Of a stretch of DNA of 43,386 nt, positions 26,490 to 35,819 are shown in pieces; within the stretch, counting starts at the first letter, position 1; each line of letters starts with the position of its first letter. Below the pieces are notes generated by a model. It was not told the DNA's origin. It searched no databases and worked only from the letters and a program-made list of their open reading frames with translations. Origin of the DNA: Ghiorsea sp. (GTDB lineage Bacteria > Pseudomonadota > Zetaproteobacteria > Mariprofundales > Mariprofundaceae); assembly GCA_030949605.1 (NCBI GenBank), contig JAUZSH010000012.1:1-43386 (forward strand), read 5' to 3'. The translations under genes and the position numbers were made by a program.

Positions 26490-29400
26490 ATGATTCGTGC
26501 ACTGATTGAAGCATCCATCAAAAATCGATTTTTGGTATTGATTGCAACGCTGCTGATTACTTTTGCAGGTTTCCAAGCCATGAAAAATACACCCTTGGAT
26601 GCCATCCCTGATTTGTCCGATGTGCAAGTGATTGTATTCACTGATTTTGAAGGGCAGGCACCGCAAGTGGTGGAAGACCAAGTGACCTACCCGCTAACCA
26701 CGGCGATGTTGTCTGTACCCAATACTAAAGTGGTGCGTGGTTATTCATTTTTTGGCTTTTCTATGGTGTATGTCATCTTTGAAGATGGCACAGATATGTA
26801 TTGGGCGCGCACCCGTGTTTTGGAATACCTGAACTATGCGGCAGACCGTTTGCCAGCCAGTGTTTCTCCCAAGCTTGGCCCTGATGCCACGGGTGTAGGC
26901 TGGGTATATGAGTATGCCTTGGTCGATAAAACGGGCAAACATGATTTGTCGCAGCTTCGCTCCATTCAAGATTGGTATTTGCGTTACCCGCTGCAAACCG
27001 TGGAAGGGGTGTCGGAAGTGGCATCCATTGGTGGTTATGTGAAGCAGTATCAGGTTGAACTCAATCCTGATGCACTGTTGGCGTATAATATCCCGCTCGC
27101 CAAGGTTAAACATGCGATTCAACGCTCGAATAATGATGTGGGTGGTCGCCTTGTTGAAATGGGTGAAACCGAATACATGGTACGCGGTTTGGGTTATATC
27201 AAGTCTATTCACGACTTGGAAATCATTCCCGTAGGTGTGGATGACAATGGAACCCCCATCTTTCTTAAACAATTGGCAAATATTCATCTAGGCCCTGAAT
27301 TGCGCCGAGGTTTGGCAGAGCTTAATGGTGAAGGTGAAGTGGCAGGTGGTATTATCATCATGCGCTTTGGCGAAAATGCTTTGGCAACGATTGAACGGGT
27401 GCGTGAAAAATTAGAAGAGCTTAAAGCAGGTTTACCTGAAGGTGTAGAAATTATACCTGTGTATGACAGGGGCGATTTGATTGAGCGCGCAGTGGACAAC
27501 CTCAAAGAAAAACTCATCGAAGAATCGATTGTGGTTGCCATTATTTGTTTGATTTTCTTGATGCACGTGCGCTCGGCATTGGTCGCCATCATCAGTCTGC
27601 CGATTGGCATCTTGATGGCATTCCTCATTATGAGCTGGCAAGGATTGTCTGCCAACATCATGAGTTTGGGGGTATTGCGATTGCCATTGGTGCGATGATT
27701 GATGGTGCGATTGTGATGATTGAAAATGCACATAAACACATGGAGAAACTCAAAGAAGATGCGGGAGTGAAAGCCCGTTGGGATGCGGTGATGACGGCAT
27801 CCAAAGAAGTGGGGCCAGCTTTGTTTTTCTCATTGTTGATTATCACGGTGTCGTTTTTGCCCGTGTTTACCTTACAAGCGCAAGAAGGACGTTTGTTTGC
27901 ACCGCTCGCCTTCACCAAAACCTATGCTATGGCTGCGGCTGCGATTTTAGCAGTCACCCTTGTGCCTGTGCTGATGGGGCTGTTGATTCGCGGTAAAATT
28001 CCTAGTGAAGAACACAATTGGTTGAATGTACATTTGAAAAAATTGCATCAACCTGTGCTTGGATTAGCCATGCAATGGCGCAAAGTTACGCTAATCATTG
28101 CAGTGGTTGTGTTGGCTGTGACGGCATATCCTGTGATGAAAACAGGCTCAGAATTTATGCCACCTTTGGATGAGGGTGATATTTTGTATATGCCGACAAC
28201 CTATCCAGGCATTTCAATCACCAAAGCCAAAGAGTTGTTGCAACAAACGGATAAAATCCTTGCCACATTCCCTGAGGTGCATCATGTGTTTGGTAAAGTT
28301 GGGCGTGCTGAAACAGCAACCGACCCTGCACCACTTGCCATGATTGAAACCACCATTCGCCTTAAACCCAAAAGTGAGTGGCCAGACCCTGATAAAACAA
28401 CCAAAGAACTGATGAGTGAGTTTGATGCAGCCATCAAGTTCCCAGGTGTTGCCAATGCGTGGACTTATCCCATTAAAACACGCATTGATATGTTGTCCAC
28501 AGGCATCAAAACACCGATTGGTATTAAAGTGTCGGGTGCTGATTTGAATGTATTGGAGAAAGTGGCGGGGGATATTGAGAATGTACTCAAAAATCACCCT
28601 GATACGCTCTCTGCCTTTGCTGATAAAGCGGCGGGTGGTTACTACCTTGATTTTGACATCAATCGCGAAGAAGCCGCACGATATGGGCTTACAGTGGGTG
28701 ATATTCAGGATGTGATTCAATCGGCAATTGGCGGTATGAATGTTAGTGAAACGGTGGAAGGGCTGGAGCGTTACCCGATTAATGTGCGTTATCCACGTGA
28801 GTTGCGTGATAATATGCAAGCACTGAAACGAGTTCTGATTGCCACACCAACAGGCGCACAAATTCCCTTGTCCTTGGTCACGGATTTGAATTTGCGCCGT
28901 GGTCCACCTGTGATTAAAACAGAAAATGCCACGCCCAATGCTTGGATTTATGTGGACATTACCACCTCGGATATTGGTGGTTATGTGGCAGAAGCCAAGA
29001 AAATGGTGGCAGAACAAGTCAATATTCCTGCGGGTTATGCCTTGGTTTGGTCGGGTCAGTTTGAATATATGGAGCGTGCCAATGCCCGCCTTAAAGTGGT
29101 GATTCCGATTACCCTACTCACCATTTTCTTATTGCTGTATTTCAACTTTAGAAACTTTATTTCGCCTGTTGTGGTGATGTTATCCATTCCTTTTGCGCTG
29201 GTTGGCGGCTTCTGGCTAGTGTGGCTCTTGGGTTACAATATGAGTGTGGCTGTTGCTGTTGGTTTTATTGCGCTGGCTGGGGTGTCGGCAGAAATCGGCG
29301 TGCTGGTGATGACCTTTATCGACCAATCCGTTGCCAAGCTTCGCGCTGAAAAAGGTGGCGCGTTATCCAGTGCTGATATTCTGCATGCGGTGTCATCAGG

Positions 29401-29632
29401 CACAACGCAGCGGGTGCGCCCCATTGCCATGACAGCCACGGCAATCATTGCAGGGCTAATTCCGATTATGTGGGGAAGTGGTACAGGTTCGGATGTTATG
29501 CAGCGTATTGCTGCACCCATGATTGGCGGCATGTTTACTGCCACAATTTTAAGTTTATTGGTCTTGCCAGTCATTTATGGCTTGGTCTTACAATGGAAAG
29601 AAAAACACATAAAACAAGGAGAAGAAACATGA
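26490..29632 (+). CDS. cusA: CusA/CzcA-type RND heavy-metal efflux pump, one frameshift
   Basis: This inner-membrane proton-driven RND transporter exports Cu(I)/Ag(I) through CusC. The first frame contains [32 protein letters not shown], and TM segments to SANIMSLG. It ends at 27698. The second frame resumes with [20 protein letters not shown] and continues through [27 protein letters not shown] and [20 protein letters not shown]. The break is a G run at 27668-27672: six G instead of five restores [10 protein letters not shown] and a protein of 1047 residues, equal to E. coli CusA. It starts 2 bases after cusB, and its TGA overlaps the next ATG. Confidence 0.93.
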
Positions 29633-29817
29633 AATACACTAAATTAATGATGGCAACACTGGTAGTTGGATTACTTACACTCAATGGCTGCATGTTAAAA
29701 AATGTATTCAGCGATGATGAAGGCATGAGTGGACATGAAGGTATGCCTATGCACGGCATGATGCATTCATCTGATGATGAAGAGGGCATGGATATGCAAG
29801 GTATGAACCATGAGTAA
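29629..29817 (+). CDS. Met/His-rich small lipoprotein
   Basis: The product has 62 residues starting at ATG 29629, which overlaps the cusA stop (ATGA) and follows AAGGAG. A lipoprotein signal ends in LTLNGC (Cys 21). The mature part is rich in Met, His and Asp: GMSGHEGMPMHGMMHSSDDE and GMDMQGMNHE. Such Met/His motifs bind Cu(I)/Ag(I), so it is probably a membrane-anchored metal trap for the pump. No family name is recognised. Confidence 0.8.
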   Translation: MKYTKLMMATLVVGLLTLNGCMLKNVFSDDEGMSGHEGMPMHGMMHSSDDEEGMDMQGMNHE

Positions 29818-29938
29818 GTTGATATTGGTATTATGGGTAGTGGTCAGCCTAAGTGGCTGTGCTGCCTTTCATGATGGTAGTGGCTGGGAACATGATATGA
29901 ACTCAGACTCCAGTGAAATATTAGAGCATAAACATTAA
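29810..29938 (+). CDS. Tiny lipoprotein (42 residues)
   Basis: ATG 29810 overlaps the 3' end of the preceding gene by 8 bases. The peptide MSKLILVLWVVVSLSGCAAF has a clear lipobox (LSGC, Cys 17). It is followed by HDGSGWEHDMNSDSSEILEHKH, a short polar tail with four His and one Met. It is shorter than most gene callers accept, but the overlap, signal and in-operon position support it. The role is unknown, possibly accessory metal binding. Confidence 0.62.
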   Translation: MSKLILVLWVVVSLSGCAAFHDGSGWEHDMNSDSSEILEHKH

Positions 29939-29956
29939 ATAGGAAAGGAGATAGCG

Positions 29957-30460
29957 ATGAAGAAAAAAATAGCAGTGATTGTGGGAATGATGGCGTTGGC
30001 ATCTGCGCAGGTTGTGCAGGCCAACGAAGGTCATGATATGAGTGGACATGAGATGAAACAACATGGACAACATGAAGGTAGTCACCATGACATGAACAGT
30101 GGGCATGGTGATATGCAGATGGATAAACCATCTGCAATGTTTTTAGAGAAAAAAGAAGTGGATGGTTATACTGTAAGTTTTCACATTATGCCTGCTAAAG
30201 ACGGCATGGGACATGGCGGTTCGCATAATCTCATGGTCAAAGTTGAGCAAGGCGGAAAGGCATTGTCTGATGTCGTTATCAATTCCAAAGTGTTTCACCC
30301 TAACAATTCATCAGAATCCAAAATGTTAATGAAAATGGGTGATTGGTATATGGCAGGTTATGACCTTGGTCATGCAGGTAAACATGGCGTAATGATTTTA
30401 TTCAAAACAGCAGATGGTAAAAAACATAAAGCGAGCATTTATTATACGGAGGGGAAATAA
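29957..30460 (+). CDS. YtkA-like His/Met-rich periplasmic protein
   Basis: This 167-residue exported protein has a signal peptide cleaved after VVQA. Residues about 24-60 are a metal-binding stretch (GHDMSGHEMKQHGQHEG, HHDMNSGHGDMQMDKP). The rest resembles the YtkA/FixH-type beta domain: YTVSFHIMPAKDG, SHNLMVKVEQGGKALSDVVI, KMLMKMGDWYMAGYDLGHAGKHGVMILFK. AAAGGAG lies 6-7 bases before the ATG. It is probably a periplasmic copper/silver chaperone or sponge between CusA and the multicopper oxidase. The domain call is from pattern memory. Confidence 0.72.
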   Translation: MKKKIAVIVGMMALASAQVVQANEGHDMSGHEMKQHGQHEGSHHDMNSGHGDMQMDKPSAMFLEKKEVDGYTVSFHIMPAKDGMGHGGSHNLMVKVEQGGKALSDVVINSKVFHPNNSSESKMLMKMGDWYMAGYDLGHAGKHGVMILFKTADGKKHKASIYYTEGK

Positions 30461-30461
30461 C

Positions 30462-31916
30462 ATGGATAGAAGATCTTTTTTAAAGACAGGTGGCGCAGGT
30501 TTAGCAGGTTTAGCGATAACATCATGCGGCAGTAGCGGTGGTGGTGGCATGGGTCGTGGCGGGGTAAGTTTACAGCCTTCGTTGAATACTGGCGTATTTA
30601 CACGTCCATTTTTTACACCGCCAGAGCTGCTGGGTACAGTGGATGTCAACACAGGTCGAAGTGTGTTTAATTTAACCATGCAAACAGGTACCCAGCAGTT
30701 TACAGGAAGTGGTGTGACCAACACCATGGGCATTAATGGCAACTTTTTAGCGCCCACCTTAAGAGTGAAACAAGGGGATGCTTTGAATTTAAATGTCTCC
30801 AATCAAATCGGGCAAGAAACAACCTTGCATTGGCATGGTATGCGCCCACCTTCTGATATGGATGGTGGTCCACATCAAGCGATAGCCCCGAATACAACAT
30901 GGAATGCGGCTTATACTGTCAATCAAAGAGCATCCACCAATTGGTATCACCCCCATCCGCATGGTGCTACTGCACCACAAGTTTATGCTGGTCTAGCAGG
31001 CATGATTATTGTTGATGATGCTGAAACACAAGCCTTGAGCTTACCTAAAACATATGGCAGCGATGATTTCCCTGTGATTGTGCAAGACAGAGATATGAAT
31101 GCCGATGGCACATTTACTTACAGCGCAAGCCAAATGGAAATCATACAAGGTAAAAAAGGTAATACGATGTTGGTCAATGGGGTGATTGACCCTGTACTTG
31201 ATGTGCCTGCCAAAGAAGTAAGATTTCGTCTACTTAATGGCTCCAATTCACGGATTTATACATTCCAATTTGGTGGTGGTATCACATTCAAACAAATTGC
31301 CACCGAGCAAGGTTTATTACCTGCACCAGTCAATTTGACAAGTATCACCATGAGCCCTGGCGAACGAGCTGAAATTGTCGTTGATTTCACAGCTTTACAA
31401 GGGCAAGGCATTTTATTTCAAGACGTGGCTTCAGGCACGAGCTTGTTTAAAGCCAATGTGGTTGGCAAGTACGATTACCTGTAACCACAACACCAGCCAC
31501 TTTAACCAATACGATTGTACCCTTACAGCGCAACCAAGCTGTGCGCACTCGCCCGTTTATTTTATCTATGGGTCAAGGCAATGTGTATATCAATAATAAA
31601 CAAATGGATATTAATCGCATTGATGAAGCGATGACTCTGAATCAATATTGAGATTCTAGATATTCAGAATACATCGAACATGGATCATAACTTCCATATT
31701 CATGGTGCATTTTTCCAATTGCTGACACGAAATGGTGCTGCGCCTCGTGCTTATGAAACAGGTTTGAAAGATACGGTATATTTACCTGCCAACTCGCGCG
31801 TGGAAGCCATCGTTCAATATTCACAGGCTACCGTTGTGGGTGCGCCTTATATGTATCACTGCCACATCTTAGAGCATGAAGATGCAGGCATGATGGGGCA
31901 ATTTACGGTGGTTTAA
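30462..31916 (+). pseudogene. Multicopper oxidase (CopA/CueO-like), two frameshifts
   Basis: This Tat-exported copper oxidase probably oxidises Cu(I) in the periplasm. The start at ATG 30462 gives a twin-arginine signal (MDRRSFLKTGGAGLAGLAIT) with a lipobox-like SCG. Copper-binding motifs are LHWHGMRPP and WYHPHPHG in the first part, and DHNFHIHGAFF and MYHCHILEHEDAGMM in the last. The frame stops after VGKYDYL at 31484. A missing T near 31475 restores LPVTTTPATLTNTIV. A second lesion near 31649 (two bases missing) breaks LNQY before EILDIQNTSN, returning to the original frame. Corrected length is about 485. All four motifs survive in the sequence, so this is a recent lesion or an assembly error. 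Confidence 0.87.
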
Positions 31917-31923
31917 AATGGAT

Positions 31924-31993
31924 ACAAACAGGAGAGACATGGTGCAAAACTCAGTTGTTTTATTTTGGTGTTTTGTTTGTTGCTCCTGTTTGT
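31924..31993. repeat. 11-bp inverted repeat around a small ORF
   Basis: ACAAACAGGAG at 31924-31934 is exactly complementary to CTCCTGTTTGT at 31983-31993. The left arm contains the ribosome site of the 29-codon ORF at 31939. Pairing would hide that site, suggesting either a regulatory hairpin or a weak terminator. Confidence 0.45.
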
Positions 31994-32028
31994 TTCGTAT
32001 GACTTTTGTAGGTAGCAAAGGAGTATAA
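31939..32028 (+). CDS. Possible 29-residue hydrophobic Cys-rich peptide
   Basis: An ATG preceded by AGGAG opens a short frame, MVQNSVVLFWCFVCCSCLFR followed by MTFVGSKGV. It could span a membrane once and has four Cys. Its TAA ends one base before the TTG start of the cytochrome b561 gene, so a leader or translational-coupling role is possible. The inverted repeat overlapping it is an alternative explanation, and coding is unproven. Confidence 0.3.
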   Translation: MVQNSVVLFWCFVCCSCLFRMTFVGSKGV

Positions 32029-32029
32029 A

Positions 32030-32806
32030 TTGAAACAAACACAGCATACTTTGGAAGATGTGCAGGGTTATCATCCTATTACACGTTGGTTGCATGCCGG
32101 TTTGGTCTTGGGTGTTATATTTCAATTAACTGTCGCATCGATGATGACTCATCCCGAGCATCAACATGGTGCGGAGAGTCAGGCTCATGTTCCACCTGTT
32201 GCACACGAAAGTAAGGTCGCAAGTGAGACAAAGCATAATGCTCATGAACATGCTGAAGTGAATTTAAAACCTGTTGAAACAACCCATGCAATACAGCAAA
32301 ACGATGCATTTGGTTCATCATTAATGCAGGCACATCGTACTGCAGGTTTACTGGTTGTTGTTTTTGTATTTTTAAACTTCATTTGGGCGGTTATGCATCG
32401 AGGAAGCCCTAAAAAGCGGCAAATTTCTGTCTTGTTTTCGCAAAAACATTGGCGAGAAGCTTTGGTCATCGCCAAACGTCTGCCTCGAATATTCATGGGT
32501 AAATCACCTATGGTTGAGCCGGGTAATGCCTTGGCTTTAATCGTTGAAATGTTTGGTTTGCTTACCATGACTGCAATGGCAATCACAGGGCTGATTATTT
32601 GGAATATATGGGCAGGGCTTGGTAGTCCAGTTTCAGCTCAGGCTGAGTTGCTGATGCAGGTTCATGGAATGGTAGCGGCTGTACTGTTTGTCTACTTAGC
32701 GGGGCATGTTTCGATGGCATTACTGCATGTCCGTTCTGGAGACAGTGTTTTCGCACGCATAGTACCTTGGAACTCAAGTGATAAAGGCAAGAACAAGAAA
32801 GATTAG
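32030..32806 (+). CDS. Cytochrome b561-type membrane protein with His-rich loop
   Basis: This 258-residue integral membrane b-type cytochrome has about four TM segments. Heme-ligand candidates are in HPITRWLHAG (residues 15-22), AHRTAGLLVVVFV, and QVHGMVAAVLFVYLAGHVSMALLH. Between TM1 and TM2 an insert of about 60 residues (about 40-100) is rich in His (HPEHQHGAESQAHVPPVAHE, KHNAHEHAEV) and probably lies in the periplasm. The start is TTG 32030, with AAAGGAG 5 bases upstream. It may move electrons for metal reduction or oxidation in the island; the partner is unknown. Confidence 0.75.
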   Translation: MKQTQHTLEDVQGYHPITRWLHAGLVLGVIFQLTVASMMTHPEHQHGAESQAHVPPVAHESKVASETKHNAHEHAEVNLKPVETTHAIQQNDAFGSSLMQAHRTAGLLVVVFVFLNFIWAVMHRGSPKKRQISVLFSQKHWREALVIAKRLPRIFMGKSPMVEPGNALALIVEMFGLLTMTAMAITGLIIWNIWAGLGSPVSAQAELLMQVHGMVAAVLFVYLAGHVSMALLHVRSGDSVFARIVPWNSSDKGKNKKD

Positions 32807-32824
32807 ACTGTATGGAGGTGTAGC

Positions 32825-35386
32825 ATGAAAATGGATCCCGTATGTGGTATGGAAGTGAAACCTGAAACAGCGCATTATACAATATACCATGAGCAAGATT
32901 GGTTCTTTTGTAGCGCAAAGTGTCAACATAAGTTTGAAGATAGTCCTCAGCAGTACACGGTTGACCCTGTGTGTCAGATGTTTGTTAAACCAACATCAAC
33001 GCACCGTGTGAAACATGCTGATAAAACCTATCGATTTTGTAGTGAAAAATGTTTATCTAAATTTTCAGCAACACCTGAAACTTATCTCGCTAAACATGAA
33101 GATTGTGAACATCAAAAGGCATCAACAACAACCGAGGCTAAGCGTAGTTCGGGTACATATACTTGCCCCATGCATCCAGAAGTGGTGAGCGATAAACCTG
33201 ATTCATGCCCTAAATGCGGTATGGCTTTGGAGCCTGTGGGTGTGCCTGTCTTGAGTGAAACCACAGAATATGTTTGCCCCATGCACCCTGAAATTGTGCG
33301 TGATAAACCTGGGGCTTGCCCAAAATGCGGTATGGCATTGGAGCCGCGTACGGTATCGGCAGAAGATGACAACACAGAGCTGAATGATATGAGCCGCCGT
33401 TTTAAGGTGAGTGCAGTGTTATCTATTCCCGTGTTTATTTTGGCTATGGTGGCTGATTTGGCACCATCTTGGTTACCATCAGGTTTGCACATGAGCACAG
33501 TGCAATGGATTGAATTTGTGTTGGCAACGCCTGTGGTGTTGTGGGGTGGCTGGCCATTTTTCGTGCGTTTTGTAGCATCCATTCGCACATGGAATTTGAA
33601 CATGTTTACCCTGATTGGTTTGGGTGTAGGTGTGGCTTGGCTGTACAGCATTGTGGCGTTGTTTATGCCTTCATTGTTTCCACCCATCATGCAGATGGAA
33701 GGTGCCAATGGTGAAGCACTTGTGGATGTGTATTTTGAAGCCGCAGCCGTGATTACAACCTTGGTTTTGCTGGGTCAGGTATTGGAACTAAGAGCACGTT
33801 CACGCACCAATGAGGCCATCAAACTTTTGCTTGGTATGACACCCAAAACAGCGCGTTTGGTGAAAGATGATGGCACAGAAGTGGATGTGCCTATGGAAGA
33901 TGTGCAAGTTGGTGATGTGTTGCGCATTCGCCCCGGTGAAAAAGTACCAGTGGATGGTGTGGTGACTGAAGGTGAAAGCCTTGTGGATGAATCCATGGTC
34001 ACAGGTGAACCTATTTCGGTTGAGAAGTTTACAGGAGAAAAACTGATTGGGGCAACGGTCAATGGCAATGGTTCGCTATTGATGCGGGCTGAAAAGGTGG
34101 GTGCAGACACGTTGCTTTCACAAATTGTGAACATGGTCGCTGATGCCCAGCGCTCACGCGCACCCATTCAAAAAATGGCGGATACCGTTGCAGGTTATTT
34201 TGTGCCTATTGTGATTTTAATTGCGGCACTTGCTTTTGCAGTTTGGTATTTTGTTGGCCCTGAACCAAAGCTTGCTCATGCTATGATTAATGCAGTTGCC
34301 GTATTAATTATTGCCTGTCCTTGTGCGCTTGGTTTGGCGACACCCATATCGATTATGGTGGGTACAGGTCGCGGTGCTACTGCGGGTGTATTGATTAAGA
34401 ATGCAGAAGCCTTGGAAATCATGGAAAAGGTGAACACCGTTGTTGTCGATAAAACAGGTACACTCACTGAAGGTAAACCCAGCCTGACTACGGTTGTCAC
34501 AACAGCCGATATGGCAGAAGACGAGGTTTTACTATTGGCGGCAAGCATGGAGCGCGCAAGTGAACATCCGCTTGCTGCGGCGATTGTGGCGGGTGCTGAG
34601 AAGCGTAAATTAAAACTTCAAGAAACCAAAGGTTTCACTGCTGTTACGGGTAAAGGCGTACAAGCTGTTGTGGCTGAATATTTTGTTCATTTAGGTAATG
34701 CGAACTTGATGTTGGATAATGATATTCAAATTGAGCAGGTCAGTGGACAAGTTGAAGAACATCAGTTGGCTGGTGAGACGGTGATGTATTTGGCTGCAGA
34801 TGGAAAACTGGTTGGATTCATTGGTGTGTCCGACCCCATCAAAGCTTCAACGCCCGCAGCCATTCAAGAGCTAAGGGATGAAGGTATTGAGGTGGTGATG
34901 CTTACAGGTGACAATCACAATACTGCCAAAGCTGTTGCCGAAAAACTTGGCATAGCCCGCTTTGAAGCGGATGTATTGCCCGACCAAAAAGCCAATGTGG
35001 TCAAAGCTTTGCAAACCGAAGGTAAAATTGTGGCGATGGCAGGTGACGGTATCAATGATGCACCTGCACTTGCCCAGGCGCACGTAGGCATTGCTATGGG
35101 CACAGGCACAGATGTGGCGATGGAATCAGCAGGTGTGACGCTTATCAAGGGTGATTTAACAGGCATTGTACGCGCACGCCGTTTATCGGCTGCAACCATG
35201 AAAAATATCCGCCAAAATCTGTTCTTTGCCTTCATTTATAACTCGGCAGGTGTACCGATTGCGGCGGGAGTGTTGTATCCAGTGTTTGGATTGCTGTTAT
35301 CACCTGTGATTGCGGCTGCTGCCATGAGTTTCAGCTCTGTTTCAGTGATTGTGAATGCACTAAGGTTGAAGAATACAAAGTTGTAA
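32825..35386 (+). CDS. copA: P1B-type copper/silver ATPase with YHS and HMBD modules
   Basis: This 853-residue cytoplasmic-membrane pump exports Cu(I)/Ag(I). The N-terminus carries two YHS domains ([40 protein letters not shown]) and two heavy-metal-binding modules ([48 protein letters not shown]). No classical HMA domain (GMTCxxC) is present. The ATPase core has the intramembrane motif [11 protein letters not shown] near 497, the phosphorylated Asp in DKTGTLTEG near 542, the HP motif [10 protein letters not shown], and [19 protein letters not shown] precedes the ATG. The gene is intact, unlike several neighbours. Confidence 0.93.
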   Translation: MKMDPVCGMEVKPETAHYTIYHEQDWFFCSAKCQHKFEDSPQQYTVDPVCQMFVKPTSTHRVKHADKTYRFCSEKCLSKFSATPETYLAKHEDCEHQKASTTTEAKRSSGTYTCPMHPEVVSDKPDSCPKCGMALEPVGVPVLSETTEYVCPMHPEIVRDKPGACPKCGMALEPRTVSAEDDNTELNDMSRRFKVSAVLSIPVFILAMVADLAPSWLPSGLHMSTVQWIEFVLATPVVLWGGWPFFVRFVASIRTWNLNMFTLIGLGVGVAWLYSIVALFMPSLFPPIMQMEGANGEALVDVYFEAAAVITTLVLLGQVLELRARSRTNEAIKLLLGMTPKTARLVKDDGTEVDVPMEDVQVGDVLRIRPGEKVPVDGVVTEGESLVDESMVTGEPISVEKFTGEKLIGATVNGNGSLLMRAEKVGADTLLSQIVNMVADAQRSRAPIQKMADTVAGYFVPIVILIAALAFAVWYFVGPEPKLAHAMINAVAVLIIACPCALGLATPISIMVGTGRGATAGVLIKNAEALEIMEKVNTVVVDKTGTLTEGKPSLTTVVTTADMAEDEVLLLAASMERASEHPLAAAIVAGAEKRKLKLQETKGFTAVTGKGVQAVVAEYFVHLGNANLMLDNDIQIEQVSGQVEEHQLAGETVMYLAADGKLVGFIGVSDPIKASTPAAIQELRDEGIEVVMLTGDNHNTAKAVAEKLGIARFEADVLPDQKANVVKALQTEGKIVAMAGDGINDAPALAQAHVGIAMGTGTDVAMESAGVTLIKGDLTGIVRARRLSAATMKNIRQNLFFAFIYNSAGVPIAAGVLYPVFGLLLSPVIAAAAMSFSSVSVIVNALRLKNTKL

Positions 35387-35459
35387 GATTTTGGTGCCAA
35401 TTCCACGTTCGTTGGTACTGAATATATGATGAGGGCGTGTAGGTCTACAGGAGGCTGGC

Positions 35460-35763
35460 ATGAAAAAAAATAAGTGTTGTTATGATGGCATTGTGTGGTG
35501 CGGTAGTTTTCACTGCACCAGCATATGCGAGTGAAATGTCGGATACGGTGCATCGCAAAACGATGGGTGGCTTGCACCACCAAGGGCAAATGAATGAAGA
35601 CAAAGGTGAAGCATCATCGATGTCGGATGGTGTACACCGCAAAACAATGGGTGGTTTGCACCATCAAAAACAAGAAGAAAGTTCAGATGAAACTAAAACG
35701 CCAGCAGTCATGTCGGATGGTGTTCATCGTAAAACGATGGGTGGATTAAAACACGAACAATAA
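35460..35763 (+). CDS. Secreted protein of three SDxVHRKTMGGL repeats (frame needs one base removed)
   Basis: GGAGG precedes ATG 35460, but the following run of eight A throws the frame. With seven A the protein reads MKKISVVMMALCGAVVFTAP then AYAS, a good signal peptide, and totals about 100 residues. As written, the frame opens at ATG 35482. The mature part is three near-identical units, MSDTVHRKTMGGLHHQ, MSDGVHRKTMGGLHHQ and MSDGVHRKTMGGLKHEQ, joined by acidic linkers. Each unit has His and Met suited to metal binding. I recognise no family. It follows the copper ATPase by 73 bases. Confidence 0.7.
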
Positions 35764-35787
35764 TGTGAGTATGTAGTGCATATGTAA

Positions 35788-35817
35788 GCCTTGTTGCATG
35801 TTATTTGGTAACAAGGC
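35788..35817 (+). terminator. Hairpin after the repeat-protein gene
   Basis: GCCTTGTT pairs exactly with AACAAGGC across a 14-base loop, 24 bases after the stop codon. No T tract follows, so it may be a weak terminator or an mRNA-stabilising hairpin. It argues against starting the next gene at TTG 35805. Confidence 0.45.
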
Positions 35818-35819
35818 TT

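Noticed and set aside
26040-26681. 213-codon minus-strand frame across the cusB-cusA junction
   Set aside because: It overlaps two recognised genes in antisense, with no plausible start or recognisable protein features.
28214-29017. 267-codon open frame on the minus strand inside cusA
   Set aside because: It is antisense to well-conserved CusA text, lacks a ribosome site, and its Cys/His-rich composition is that expected of a shadow frame.
33112-33708. 198-codon minus-strand frame inside the copper ATPase gene
   Set aside because: It is antisense to the YHS/HMBD region of an intact gene; composition is that of a shadow frame.
35805-35819. TTG start for the APC-like permease
   Set aside because: It lies in the second arm of a hairpin with no ribosome site; downstream ATGs are more likely.
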